Made by a program: the position numbers and the translations under genes
DNA from: Phaffia rhodozyma
Taxonomy: Eukaryota; Basidiomycota; Tremellomycetes; Cystofilobasidiales; Mrakiaceae
Length of the DNA stretch: 64,000 bases
Direction: 5' to 3'
NCBI GenBank assembly: GCA_014706385.1
Contig: JACGZH010000007.1
Location: forward strand, 69,501 to 133,500
Shown: in pieces, positions 1 to 11,757 of the stretch
Numbering within the stretch: position 1 is the first letter of the stretch
Layout of the letters: each line of letters starts with the position of its first letter
The notes under the pieces: generated by a model
The model's input: only the letters and a program-made list of their open reading frames with translations
What the model was told of the DNA's origin: nothing
Database searches by the model: none

Positions 1-1920
1 CCTGCCAGAAATACAATCAGAACAGAAAGTAGAAAGCAGAAAGATACAGAGAACGTACAAAGGGCATGGAAAGGTCGCCAAACTTGTCCCAAAGATCCTC
101 GATAGTGTAGAGTCCGACAAGAGCGGTCACAAACAACCCGACCCATTTGACACTGAGATATTCCAAAATGGCGACAAGACGAAAAGGTTAGTTTTCGGAT
201 TGCAACGAGCTCTTGACACGCAACAGCAAAGAGACCGACCTAATGACACAACCAATAGAAAGACCGGTAAACACAAGCCAAAGCCACCAATCATCCGAGA
301 ACGAGCTGGCATGCACCAATTTTCCAAAACCAGGTCAGGAATCAGCAATAGGCGCGCGCTTGCGTATTCCCTTCAACTCAAACCCCTCTATGCCAAGGGC
401 AGACATACTCTTGTTGTTGGTTATGGAAGTTAACGAGTCCAAGGACAGTAGTGAACGTAAAAAGAAGGAGCATGGAGTCTAGCAGGATGAACCTAGAGAT
501 CGTAAGCCACCCCACATCTACATCGCTCATCGTTAAGGATAAAAATAGAAAGTGGATGACTGTTAACGAATCTGATTGTCACCCCCTATAAGAAATGTTT
601 AAAATCGACCAACCGAGGAGAACCATGAGTGTGACTAAATGACAGGCGAACCGACTCCAACCAAGCCCTCTGGCGGTGTACCATCCGACAGGAACCATGA
701 GCACACCATAGGTGGCCATGTACATCCGCCAGATAGTATAGTGCAGAGTAGGAGGGTAGACCTCCCCTGATTTAAAGTCGAAGCTTCCATCATAGCCAGA
801 AAATAGACCGGCCAGGCCGACAAGCATCTTTCCTAAGGGCGGATGAACACTAGAGAGGAAAGGAGACGGGGAAAGGAATCTCAGCTTTGAAAGAAATTCA
901 ATCTCGGATGTTTGTAACAAAAGGCAACGTACTCAAAGTAAAATTCTCCTCTGAGGTAATGCGATCCGAACTTTCCTGATGAGCATTGAGAGGAAGCAAC
1001 AAAGTGCTAGTCAGTATTTCCTTGTCTTCGTGCGTCACTTCAATGAATATACTCCTGATACAAGGAAGGAGGTCGGACAAACCAAAGTGGGCCTATGAAA
1101 AGACCATGAACGAAGATTCCAAATCTTTTAGTACCCGTGTGATCTTCTCATCATTGGTATTGCCGTCATCGGCGAGGGAAAATGTATTGAAGAACTAACC
1201 TCGTCCCAAACGACAGAGTTGCTCTTTCCGATCTTCCAGTACCTAGTGATCATTGAAAGGATCAGATAACCTAGCGGGATGAGGTGTTCTGAGTTGTTTT
1301 CGATGAATTCCTTCTACATGATCAGAGATTACAATGAGGATAGAGAGCGCATACGAAAACAATCAGTCTAGTCAGCTCTTCTTTCTCTTCATGGACGAGA
1401 GATTGACGACTAGAGCCGTGAGGAGGATGGCGAGTGAACACAGACATCTCCGTCGTGGCGACACACATGTCTCTTAGAGTCAAACAAAAAGAAGAGAGAA
1501 ACGAACCCAGTTCTTGGCAGGCGGCTTGAACGCTGGTCTGACTCTTCTTTCTTTTCCGGGCCTATCCCTTTCAAGCTGATTACTACCTCCTTGCCTTCCA
1601 CCGTCAACTCCAAACTGTCTCATCTCTATACCTCCACCTGAGCCTCGATTATCGATCTCTTCTGCTGGATCTGCTCCTGCTCCGAGTTTCCCTCTTCGCC
1701 TGGAAGCTGGGTTTCCTCCTACTGGATTGATATCCATGTGAGAGCTGTTCAAGAGTGGCTGATTGAAATGTTGTTGATGATGATGATGTGAAGGAGGGTT
1801 ATGATGGAGCGGTAACCCTAGATCCTCAGTATCCTGGTAGTCTGTGGAGAACGTTAGGTCCGGGTGTGTCGAAGAGCTGGGAGGGTGAGTATCTGATCGG
1901 GAGGAATATCCTCTCTGCAT
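1..1920 (-). CDS. Dolichyl-phosphate-mannose protein O-mannosyltransferase (PMT family), C-terminus beyond window edge
   Basis: Transfers mannose from dolichyl-phosphate-mannose to Ser/Thr of secretory proteins in the ER membrane. Seen in sequence: a Ser/His/Gly-rich cytosolic N-terminus (about 1920-1510), then spliced exons giving RYWKIGKSNSVVWDE, AHFGKFGSHYLRGEFYF, DVHPPLGKMLVGLAGL, RFILLDSMLLLFTFTTVLG, DDWWLWLVFTGLSIGCV and VKWVGLFVTALVG. These are family signatures in family order, including the catalytic-loop region around the DVHPPLGK block. The gene runs off position 1, so the MIR and C-terminal membrane parts are missing here. The wording around VKWVGLF suggests the PMT2-type subfamily, but that is a weak inference. 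Start: ATG at 1920 is preferred because an AG acceptor-like site precedes it in the leader; an in-frame ATG at 2079 would add 53 residues. Confidence 0.93.
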
Positions 1921-2305
1921 CAGAGTAGAATTATTGACTAATCGGCCTTCCTGAACTAAGAAAGAAAGGAGCGATGGGTGTTGTAAGAGAGAATAGAGGA
2001 AAGAAATTGAGATGTTTGCTGGGGCGAATGAACAGCGTCTGTTAGGGTTATGCACCGCACTTGTATTCTGTTTCATCAATGTGTTTTTTTACAACTGCGT
2101 TGTCATCCAATGACAGGGGGAAGTATTCGAGACGTAGGACATTGATACATGATGTGTTCCTTCATGAGGAAACAAAATCAAAAGGGAAGAGAGGAAAAAA
2201 AAAGTTACAGGTGCATCTACCTAAGCATGATTCCAGCAATCACTTCACCACTTTGATCTTGTTGTCTTTTCTTCTCCTCCCTTTCTTCTTTTCTACGGGT
2301 TTCGC
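1921..2305. other. Intergenic region between MBF1 3' end and PMT 5' leader
   Basis: No protein-coding gene is supported here. The part next to PMT (1921-2079) stays open in the PMT frame and ends in a plausible intron acceptor, so it is probably PMT 5' leader. The rest is T-rich and fits an MBF1 3'UTR plus a PMT promoter. Confidence 0.5.
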
Positions 2306-3228
2306 TTATTTTTTCGATCCAGGCTTGTTGAGAGGAGTTCCAATCAAGGACGGATCTCCACGTAACTTGACACCGAGCGCCCGCTCCAACTTGGCAAGAA
2401 GAGCCGGGTTGGGAACTAGGTTGCAAAACGAGAGGTTGGTGGATGAATTGTAAGCCCTTGGTCCACAAATCAAAGAACAAACAGGACTATATGTAATCCA
2501 ACAACACAAAGAGGAAGCTTTAGGCACTTACTGGCCTTTCCGTTCTCGTAATCCTGGATCACACTGGGCTTCTCGTTGACCTTAGTGGCAAGATCCTTCT
2601 GGGTCATCGACTTTCCGTCCGCGCTCTTAACGGCCATTCGGGCTTTCGACATGGCGGATCCCACGCTGCAGAGTAACCAACCACCAAAGATTAGCGTACA
2701 GTCGTTGGAAAGCGAATTTGAATCCGGCAGATCACTCACGAAGGATTCACGGTAGCCGGAGGCTTGGCCTCGTCATCTCGGTCAAGAGCGGCGATCTTTT
2801 GGTGGTCAGGTCCTGTTGATCAGATCAGATAGCATATCGATCAATCATATGATCAAAGATAAAAGAAGACAGAAACATGCAATCAGTCGTGGCCTCCAAT
2901 TGGAGCTCACGGCCGAGTGAAGAAGATGAGGGAGTAAAGAGAAGGTAAAAGCCGACTGACCTCTGGCAGCCTTGTTGCTGACTCCCTTGGAAGAAGTATC
3001 GACAGCAACACCCGATCGTCGAGCGGCATTAACGGCAGACTCAGTCTTGGCAACCGCCGGTCGTCGACCCTTCGATCCAATACTTTTGTGATGTGAGGAA
3101 AGAGTGGAGCGAGAGAAACGATTGAAAAAGGATCAGTATGCCGTCCTTCAACAAACCGAACTCCCAAACCAAGGGAAAGAGAAGAGTAAGAGGAACACAT
3201 ACACAACGTGAGAGTCCCAGTCAGACAT
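2306..3228 (-). CDS. MBF1: Multiprotein bridging factor 1 (MBF1)
   Basis: Transcriptional coactivator linking TBP and bZIP activators; in yeasts it also acts in ribosome-associated frameshift suppression. The first exon at 3228 reads MSDWDSHV. Later exons give the MBF1 N-terminal domain ([19 protein letters not shown]) and a Cro/C1-type helix-turn-helix core with the blocks [20 protein letters not shown] and [18 protein letters not shown], ending [11 protein letters not shown]. Splicing the GGCCA donor (about 2530) to the acceptor before TTCCCAACC restores the conserved A-I-P-N-P turn. Predicted length about 150 residues, normal for the family. It is divergent from TMA7, another translation-linked small gene, across a 444 bp pyrimidine-rich promoter region. 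Confidence 0.97.
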
Positions 3229-3672
3229 GATGTTTGAATATGTAAGATTTAAGTTAAAAAACGAGTGACGATGTTGGTGAGGGAGTTCGAGAAGATTCTA
3301 TGTAGATGAGCGATCGAGGGTGAGGGCAGAAAAGATGAAAAGACAAGATTGAGCACGCAGAAGAGAATTCGACGGATCAACCACCCAGAGAAGAGCTGGG
3401 TGTCCACAACGCTTGAGCAGACTGAGAAGAAGGCTTACCGATCGATGCTATCGTTGTCGTTGGTGGTGGTCGTCCGATGGGAGAAGAAAGAAGAGAAAAA
3501 AAAGAGAGAACCCGCTGGAAATATGTCATCACCTTACATAAGTGTTATATGAAATTATATTCGAAACCACCTAAGGTGTAAATCCTTCTGCACCTACCTC
3601 CCTCTCTTACCTTCCTCTATCCTTACCGTCAGCCCTGCCCAACACACATACTACCTTTCTCTAATAACATCA
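3229..3672. promoter_or_regulatory. Divergent MBF1/TMA7 promoter region
   Basis: The stretch separates two oppositely transcribed starts. It holds a CT-rich tract just upstream of TMA7 (about 3590-3665), common for basidiomycete transcription starts. No recognisable operator or gene was found; the open frame at 3349-3552 has no family resemblance. Confidence 0.5.
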
Positions 3673-4265
3673 ATGTCTGGACGTCAAGGTGAGTAAAGCA
3701 GCATGGGTCTCTTTCTATGCTGAATTAAGCCTTATATCTTATCCAAATCGATCTTATCTCCGCTCATCTATAGGAGGAAAACTCAAGCCGCTCAAGTATG
3801 TCTTGTAAACCATTTCCATTCTTTTCATGGTCCTTGGCTGACCTTGACAAATTACTTCCACCACAGGGCTGCCAAGAAGGCCACCAAGGAGCTCGACGAT
3901 GTAAGCATCGTTCCTGATGCTCTATTCCTTCCTTTCGGTATGGTTACATCTGTTGATACAACAATATATATCATTTTCGGACCTACAGGATGATATGGCT
4001 GCCTTGGAGAGGCGAAAGAATGAGGCTGCCGAGATGAAGGCTGCTCGAGACAAGAGTGAGTGTTTCGAATCTCACTTTCGACGATCACACGTATGAAGTT
4101 TCGCTGAATCCTCTTGACTATCAACAGTGGCCAAGGGAGGTGCTCTCGGAGGAGGTATCAAGAAGTGAGCTCTTTCGTTGATTCATCTAATCTAGGGCAA
4201 CAAGGTCTGACCAGCTGAATAAATTGGCTTCTTGATTTTATCTTAGGTCGTCTGGAAAGAAATAA
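3673..4265 (+). CDS. TMA7: Translation machinery-associated protein 7 (TMA7/CCDC72)
   Basis: Small conserved ribosome-associated protein. ATG at 3673 gives MSGRQ; splicing six short exons yields MSGRQGGKLKPLK, AAKKATKELDDDDMAALER, a Lys/Ala-rich helix (RKNEAAEMKAARDK) and the terminus MAKGGALGGGIKKSGKK. This matches the family: MSGRQGGK start, E-L-D-E/D-D centre and GG-IKKSGKK end. Length about 63 residues, as expected. The exons are tiny (roughly 16-66 nt), with donors GTGAGT, GTATGT, GTAAGC, GTGAGT and GTGAGC. Antisense open frames in this stretch have no support. Confidence 0.96.
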
Positions 4266-4441
4266 GAATGACCTGTTTTTATTTTGCTATACTCACCATG
4301 AGTGAATCACTATCACATCCGCTCTCGATCAAATTAGTTTCTTTTGACCCGCTGTTTTCGATACGTGCATATATATACGAAACCCTCGATACATCTATAT
4401 CTGAGTGGCGTTTTTCCTGATATGACTGTCTTTTTAGTGTT

Positions 4442-5391
4442 CTAGTTTCCAGCTCTCGCCAATCCAACCAAGAGCTCCACTCCGGCCCTTGCGCCATCGA
4501 CTACTGCCACCCCGTCTGCTGCTTGCTTGATCCAGCTTTCCATCCCGCTCATCGCCGCACAACCGAGCACGATCACGCCTGCCCCTTTCACCAGCAAGTC
4601 TTTGGAGCCACATTCCATCACCTGCTTGACCATCTGTCTGTCACCTTCCCTGAGTTCAACCACGCCGACACCTGTAGAATGAACACCGACGAAACGATCA
4701 GAGTTTGGGGAACCGAGAAAACTGGCGACTCCTTTCGTCAGAGCGGGTTCCCAACCGGTTCCAGATGTGATAATCCCGAACTTTGAGCCAAGCAGGAGAG
4801 CGTGGGTGATAGCAGCGTGAAACATGCCGAGAACTTTAGCGCGAGACGAATGTCTTGTCAAATGAGCCTGAAGAGCAGATATCAACGGATGCTCAGAGAC
4901 TGTTCTCATCAAGCAAAGCGAAAGCGCCAGTATGTGCATCAGTATTCGATTGGATATACACAAATGGGCACCGGAGAAATAGGAAGAAAGATAGAGAGAA
5001 CTTACAACAAGCGATGAGAAATCCATCATATCCTTCTAGGCCTTTGCCCAATACCCGATCGTCCTCTCCGATCAATTCATCCCAGCACGCGTCTGTACTC
5101 TCCCTGGCCGTTTGTCTATCAAATAGGAAGGAAACAGGTAAGAAGAAGTGATACGAATAGAGTATTGTCTCAGAAGGCAAAGAGAACAGAGCTGATGTTG
5201 TAGCACTTGACTATACTGAAAAACAGAGATATAACTCACTCATCACTAATTCCAGCCGGTCCTGACCGAGGGTTCCAGAACGAGAGTGTCACTCCAGGCG
5301 GTGAGGATTGATCAAAAGATGTCCGAAGAGCAGAAGTTACGGAGTCCGAAGAATTGGGATTGATGACTAGTAACCTTATAGAGTCTGTCAT
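4442..5391 (-). CDS. DCG1: Asp/Glu/hydantoin racemase family protein (DCG1-like)
   Basis: Cofactor-independent racemase fold; yeast DCG1 is linked to nitrogen-catabolite-regulated allantoin metabolism, with its exact substrate uncertain. Start ATG at 5391 reads MTDSIRLLVINPNSSDSVTS, carrying the family N-terminal motif (I-N-P-N-S/T). The next exons read FWNPRSGPAGISDE and DDRVLGKGLEGYDGFLIAC, and the last holds VLGMFHAAITHALLLG and GAGVIVLGCAAMSGME. The two catalytic-type cysteines, in GFLIAC and VIVLGCA, are both present. It ends GVELLVGLARAGN. Length is in the family range (about 260). It is convergent with TMA7 and divergent from the RGS gene. Confidence 0.88.
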
Positions 5392-5859
5392 CTAGAAGTG
5401 GCGTGTATAGAGTCGTGGTGGTTGATAAGAAACAAGAGAGGAAATGAGTGAGATGGTAAAGATAATTAGTGGAAGTAAGAGATAAAACACAAGAACTCCA
5501 TCTCTTGTGAAACGACGATGGAACGAAGCTCATCATCTCTCTTTCTTTCTGTCATCCTTGATTTCTAGAGTGGCTCACTCTGAACAACACTGACTAGATG
5601 TTAGCGATCATATCCTGCCGCTCGTCTACCATGTTGCTGATGACCCTTGCTGTAGAGAAACTCTCTGGGTTCCTACTGTGATTCCACTGACTGGCTGCTC
5701 ATCAGATAGGACGCACGGATCCCTTCTCCTTTACAACCTTCTGTACCTTCTTTTCCCCGTCCTTCTTGCCATAGATTCCTTCTTCTACTCCATCTCCCTC
5801 TCTTCCACCCATCTGCTGGCATCTCGGTCAAACTTATATCCCCTTCCTGAACAAGGGCC
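5392..5859. promoter_or_regulatory. Divergent DCG1/RGS promoter region
   Basis: No supported gene. The open frames on both strands between 5670 and 5995 are low-complexity Ser/Leu translations of a CT-rich tract. The stretch presumably contains both promoters and 5'UTRs. I saw no clear GATA cluster or other diagnostic operator. Confidence 0.45.
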
Positions 5860-8707
5860 ATGCCTCACACTTCGTCACCTGCCACAACTTCGGAATCTAA
5901 TCTTCCTCAGACATCCTCAGGAAGGCTTTTTACTCACGCAAGTACAGTTCTTCTTATCTTCTCGACCCTTAGCATATACCCATTGTGATCATTGAGTACT
6001 GGCACTCATCCTTCTTTGTGGAACATGTCGTTTTCACATCAGTTTATACATGATTTATTCTCGACGTTGCTCATCTCACTGAATCTGAAGTCAAACAGGC
6101 AGTTCTTTAAAATCTATCCGGATTCATTCACCTCGTAGGTCACACGTTTTCTCTCTTTATAATCATGAACATTCCCAGAGTGATGAGGTTGTTTTTTTCT
6201 TCTGTCTGTTTACTACAGCGATGATGCTCTGACCAACGTGGCCTCCCTCAGGTTCTCTCAATCGATTCGTCTCGCTGATTCGAACCCTGGCAAGCACGGC
6301 CCTCGTATAAAGACGACGACAACGACCACCACGTTCTCTATGACAAAGGACGCTGCTAAAGGAGTATTGCAGCAAATGGTAGACGCCAGATTGATGGTCT
6401 GTATGGATCACTCTCCTCCTTTGCGCTTTTTGATTGGTGCTGAGTTTGTACCTTTGTTTCCTCAAGGAAAATGCGGCTGATCTCAGCTCGACGAGATTCA
6501 GAGAACGAGCGGTCTGGGTTCTATCACCCAAGGGATTAGACGTGTCGGTATATATTCTCTTTCAGTCCCTTACTTGTCTCTCACAGTCATCAGCGTTTCT
6601 GAACGGACATATCTCTGTCACATCAGCCTCGAGCGGTTCATCGCTCGCCAAGGAATACACACCCCCTACTTTACGAAGCTATGCTCGACATACCCGGCAG
6701 GTCCTCAGCCGATCATATATCTTGAACGACACCCGGATGACGATATGATTGTCTCTGAAAACCAACCCATGATTGAAGAGGTCTTTCGTCGATTTGTCGG
6801 TCAACCACCCAAGACGTTTCTCATTCCTAGGACTCCATACCAATATCCTTCTAGAGCCAGCACGTTTCTGAATAAACCTTCAAACATGCCGGGCAAGATT
6901 AACCGTCGAGGATCGTTTTCCTCTGATTTGAGTCATCAAAGTGACCTCTCCCAAACGTCATATCTTCACAGCTTGAATCCGGATGATCTGGTTTCCACGC
7001 CTGGGATAAGCCTCCAGAAGAATAAAGCCGGCACAAGTTCAACCGAATACTGTTTCAACTCAATCTCTGCTCTTGACTGGCTTTGCGATTTTACGAGCTC
7101 TATCGGATACGCTGAGGCTGGCCAGCTTGCTGCGCTCTGGGTCAAACTCGGTTGGATCATCTGTGTGACTACCGATGTCAAGGGCAGAGATGTCAAAAAG
7201 ACGGAGAGGCCATATAAAATAACAACACGCAAGAAAAATATGTCACCCGAAGGAATATATCGTACAGCGTCGAACAACGAAGAATTTCGAGCATCCGAAA
7301 AGACAGTATACAAGATCACTTCGGCAGGGACGACACTCGCCTGGAGGACGGAAAGGGCGAGAAGCTCGCTCAGCCCAGGGTATTTCAAAGAATCTGTTAT
7401 TTCTTCTACTTTGATCTCAACCGCCGAGTCTGACCAAACAGCGAACAAACTCTCCTCAGAGCGATCATCAGAGCATCAACACATGGCCACCAACGTCACG
7501 ACGTCGTTGCCTCCCCTTCACCAGACTGAATCGTCCGAGACCGTACTCCCTCTGGGCAATCCAATCAAACCCATGCATGAAACGACGACCCGTGCGGCCT
7601 TGGTGTCTACTAAGAAACTAGCGACTGCTTCTTTGAGCAAACTTCCCTCGGGAACGTTACCCATAGTAAACGAGACTGCGTCCATCGGGCAGATCGCTCC
7701 ACCTCCCAATCTAAACCTTAATCCGCAACCTGTTCTGCCAAAACCTAACAAAGAAGGCTCCAAGACTCGGTACATTCCATTTTCCAGACCAGGCACTAGG
7801 GATGGAGTGTCCATCGCACAAACCCTGAAGGATTCTCGAGCGGCGAAACTTTCTCGAATACTGAAAGAGCCTGCATTGAGAGGACTCTTCAGGGAGTTCA
7901 TGAGACTCAGCTTCTGTGAAGAGAATCTGAATTTTTGGTGCGACGTTGAGGATTTCAAAGAGAGGTATCGGATGACGAGCTCAGCAGAGGTTGGTGGGAC
8001 AATGGGGGCCGTAGTTGTGGCAGGATATGGGTCGACCAGGGGAAGGATCTCCGAGCAAATGGCAGCGCATCAACAAAAGCTCTTGGAACTGGCAATTGAG
8101 ATGTAAGTCTCATTCCTAATTTTTGTTTCTTATCTGTTCAGAGCAAATAAGTGACCGAATAGAGCATATTGTACGTAGATACACCACCTATTTGACACCC
8201 CGATCGAAAGCAGAGATCAATGTGCCCTCTTCGATCAAGAAAGATATTGCCTCGTATTTTTTGTTTGTTCGAAACAATCAACCACAACCGCTACAGTCTT
8301 CTCAACGCGCACCCTCACCAGCACCGGGCTTTATGCCAGTAGGCGTGGCAGGACAGTTGCAGAAGATCATCTCGCTTTTCGAGGAAGCTCAGAAGTCAGT
8401 CTTTGAGGGTATGGCTACAGACTCATTGCCTAAAGTAAGCTCCCTTCTTGCGTCTGTGCTTCCCGTTGCTCTAAGTTCTTGTGTACCCGTCTGTCTGACT
8501 GCCTCATTTATACTCGGGGTTTGTTTCCACTGGGTACAGTTCGCCAAAGATGACAGAATCGCCAGAGTCCTTAGATCAGCTGTCTTCCTTGAAACTCCAT
8601 CATATACAACGACGGCATCATCAGCACCTCCGGTATTTGGGTCGAGATCCGTTACATCCGGTGGTCACAATTCTCGTCGAACAGAAGCACAGACAGGAAG
8701 ATCCTGA
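5860..8707 (+). CDS. Regulator of G-protein signalling with two DEP domains (FlbA/Sst2/Thn1-type)
   Basis: GTPase-activating protein for heterotrimeric G-alpha in pheromone/nutrient signalling. DEP1 is seen as GRLFTH, then HDLFSTLLISLNLKSNRQFF, SDDALTNVASLRFSQSIRL, TTTTTTTFSMTKDAAKGVL and ARLMENAADLSSTRF. A linker follows, then DEP2 (ALDWLCDFTSSIGYAEAGQL, LWVKLGWIICVTTD) and a C-terminal RGS domain (LRGLFREFMRLSFCEENLNF, then EEAQKSVFEGMATDSLPKFA). The (T)7-FSM run is diagnostic of this subfamily. Best start is ATG 5860, with an intron of about 5947-6042 using a weak GTTCTT donor that keeps frame into FIHDLF; a start at 6025 is the alternative. The RGS domain contains a Gly/Pro-rich insert near 8280-8350. 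Confidence 0.92.
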
Positions 8708-9166
8708 GCCTTCTCTAACTTACCTTTGTATTCAATATGTCTTCTTGTGTCGTTCCCTTCATATCTTTCTGGCGGCGAACCCTGGAAAACTTCTGGAAGG
8801 TGTCCACTATCCATTATCTGATTGTCATGTATGTCGTGAAGCTTGTAATTGTGTTGTGTTTCCATCTGTGATTGGTGAACCTTCTTTTTCCTTACTTAAA
8901 TTCCCTCTTAAGGTTTGAAACCTCACGAATGAAGATATAATACACGAACTTCTCCCTAAGTTGTTTATATTTCTTGATAAGGAGAAGAAGGTATCATGGA
9001 CCACAAACATCACCTGAACTGAAGTAAAATAAATCGAAAGAGCCCTGAGAGAAAATCAAATCGAACCGGACCGGACCAGACTAGAACATATATGACCAAC
9101 TACCTCTCTCTTTCCTTGATGAAAGATCGATTAGATTTTCCAACAAGAAGAGGAAGGAAGAAGATA
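8708..9166. other. Convergent 3' region between RGS gene and gamma-tubulin
   Basis: AT-rich, with no supported coding frame. It should contain the two 3'UTRs and polyadenylation sites. Short open frames at 8550-9013 show no family motifs. Confidence 0.45.
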
Positions 9167-11757
9167 TCAACCAGACCCAGACGTCCCTCTAGGTGGTAAA
9201 CTCTCGCCGGAACCACCACCGAGTCCCGAAGCGCTCGTCGTCATCGATCCGTAATCGACGTATGTCGACTTCTCGCATTCCTTATATTCCTCAAGAAGGT
9301 CTTGAACGACCGCTCTGTTTTTCCCGATATCAAATATTACGAAAGAATCAAGCTCAAGATTAGCGGAGCATTTAGTGGTTCGCGGTAAAAAAAGAAATAG
9401 AAAAAGAAAAAGATAAAGATGGAAGAAAGAAGAGCACGAACCGAGAATCATCAAATTCTTCCAATCCGTCGCTGAACATAGCTTCTTTTCTGTACTGCTC
9501 GATAAATGCTTCTCTTTTTCGTAGTTTATCGTATTGTGTTAATGTTCGTTGGAACAACTATTTCCCGCACGTTAAAATATAAATTAGAACAAGATTAAAG
9601 GCACGCCAAAAAGAGGGAGAGGATGCTTAGAAGAAGAGTGGCAAGGTCACGAAGAACGAACCGAGGCGATAGATGTGTGGTTCCCTAACATGAGACCGCT
9701 GACCCGATGACTGGTCTGAAGATAAGGTGATCGTTTCGTCAAAGCCACTTGAATGGAAGCTGGTCCCCAAGGAATGAAGTTGACGAGGTTTCGTTCTCGG
9801 ATACGTAAAAGGGATTTATGCACCTGGATGTGTTTTAATGGTCAGTCAGAAGGAAATGCCATCAGATATTCGACCGGAAGAAAGAAATATGTAAGGACAA
9901 AAGAGACATACATCTGTTGGATCAACATCACCTTGGATGATTGCCAGTGAGGCGATGTAACAACTGGTCCTGGTCGGCGTAGTGGACACCATTCGGTTCT
10001 TGGGTTGTAATAGTCTGAGCATCACATCCAGTACCGTCGTCTTTCGTATCGGTTTTGCCTGAATGAGGATTTTCAAATTGATGTAGGAGGAGAAGAAACA
10101 CAGGCCAAACGAAAAAGGAGAGACCAGAGAGAGGATCAGAATCTCCTGAGAAGCAAGCGAAAGTCCAAGGGAAAACGAACCTTAGCAATATTATCATTAG
10201 TGAAAGGTGTATAGGATGTCATTAGGAAATGACAACGCGGTGTAGGAACGAGTGAGCCGATAAGTCCAACAAGATCGTTATTCATATAGCCAGGGTATCG
10301 AAGGGTCATCGTCGATGCGGACATGACAGTTGCGACCTACAACCAGCCGATAGAAATAGAGAACATATTGTCAGATCAGCCCATTGACCTTTTTGAAAAA
10401 CACGCAAACGAAGAAGACGAACAAGTTGATTGATTTGAGACATATCATGCGACATGTTCTCATCGTTCAACCTGTCGGTTGCTATCCGTCTCAACGCCGC
10501 GTTGTCTAAGACTACTACTGAGTCTGCATGGTTCGTCAACCGTTTCATTGTCAGAAGAGAGTTGTATGGTTGAACGACGACATCTGAGGACTCTTGATCA
10601 GGAAAAACCGAGTATGTCTGAATTAATTTCTTTGGGAACCGGTCGTTCAATCTTTCGAGCAGGAAGGAACCAAGACCGGATCCGGTACCGCCTGCTATCG
10701 AGTGTAACAATGAAAAGCCCTTATACGTTTGGTTAAATAAACAAGGGTTGACTAGTGAGGTCAGTTTTTGTTGAGGAGCAGAACAACTGAGGGGTTTCAT
10801 TCACCTCTAATGAATCACTACCATCTGCCTCTCTATCGATCATCTCAAACAAATCTTCATACTTCTGTTCACCTCTGCCGTGACCCATTGCCCAATTATT
10901 GCCCGCACCACCACCTTCTTTGTCCATGAAGATGTTCTCCGGATTGTAAAGCCCAGCGAATGGTGATGATTTGATTGTGTTGATAACCTGTGATCCCCCG
11001 AAGTACATTTTCAAAGGAGTCAGAGCATACACACATATACAGCAGATACTTCCTAACTTAGGGAGAAGAGAAACAGGACTGACTCGAGGCTCGAGATCAA
11101 TCAAAATTGCTCGAGGAATATAATGTTCATCATCTGCCTGATAGAAAAACACATCCTTCCTATCGACACCTTCTGTAGCGAAATCCTCCAGGATTCCATC
11201 CTTCGATATACCGTGCTATGAGGCCAAATGTGTACTCTTCCTCCATTAGTGGCTGAAGGAGACAATCATGTGGAACGGAATGATGAAACCCTTACTTCTG
11301 CGCATAGACGTTGCCAAAACTGGATTCAATACGAGAAGGTACCACGAGCATGATAACCCAAGACATGATCTGATCAGCAAATATATTACCTCAGAAAAAT
11401 CTCCGAGGGATCCCATGAAACATCCTCTTACCTCGTTTCCAACTATTCCAAATAGACATGAGCATCACACCAGCCAGTAAAGATAGTTCCGAGTCAGTCA
11501 AGATAATTAAGCAGAACACAACAGACAGGAAGAGGCGATCTGACTAACTTTGGTTACCGCATTGACCAGCCTTAACCCGATCAAGGAACACAACCCCATC
11601 AGAAACGAGCCCAAAGCGCATCCAACCTTTGCATTAGCCTCTCATACATAAGTTGACATGCACCACCCCTCTCTTCACTAGACACCTATCCATGTAAGAA
11701 TCTGAAAGAATAGTCGTAAGGAGAACGAACCTGTAGAGTGATGATTTCTCTAGGCAT
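9167..11757 (-). CDS. TUB4: Gamma-tubulin
   Basis: Nucleates microtubules at the spindle pole body as part of the gamma-tubulin complex. Reading down the minus strand: MPREIITLQ (ATG at 11757), AGQCGNQ, IGNE (an 11-nt exon), [85 protein letters not shown], then [20 protein letters not shown], which contains the GTP-binding tubulin signature GGTGSG. Next come [19 protein letters not shown] and, near the end, [20 protein letters not shown] and [20 protein letters not shown] Gly/Ser/Pro-rich tail closes the protein. It is intron-dense, with many exons under 60 nt, so exon edges in 9560-10300 are only approximate. Confidence 0.96.

Noticed and set aside
5678..5995. 105-codon plus-strand open frame before the RGS gene
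   Set aside because: Low-complexity Ser/Leu translation of CT-rich promoter sequence; it conflicts with the RGS exon at 5860 in another frame.
6280..6300. GATTCGAACCC, resembling a tRNA B box
   Set aside because: It lies in a coding exon of the RGS gene and has no matching A box or cloverleaf around it.
6966..7448. 160-codon minus-strand open frame inside the RGS gene
   Set aside because: Antisense shadow of the conserved DEP2 region; the plus strand carries the family motifs.
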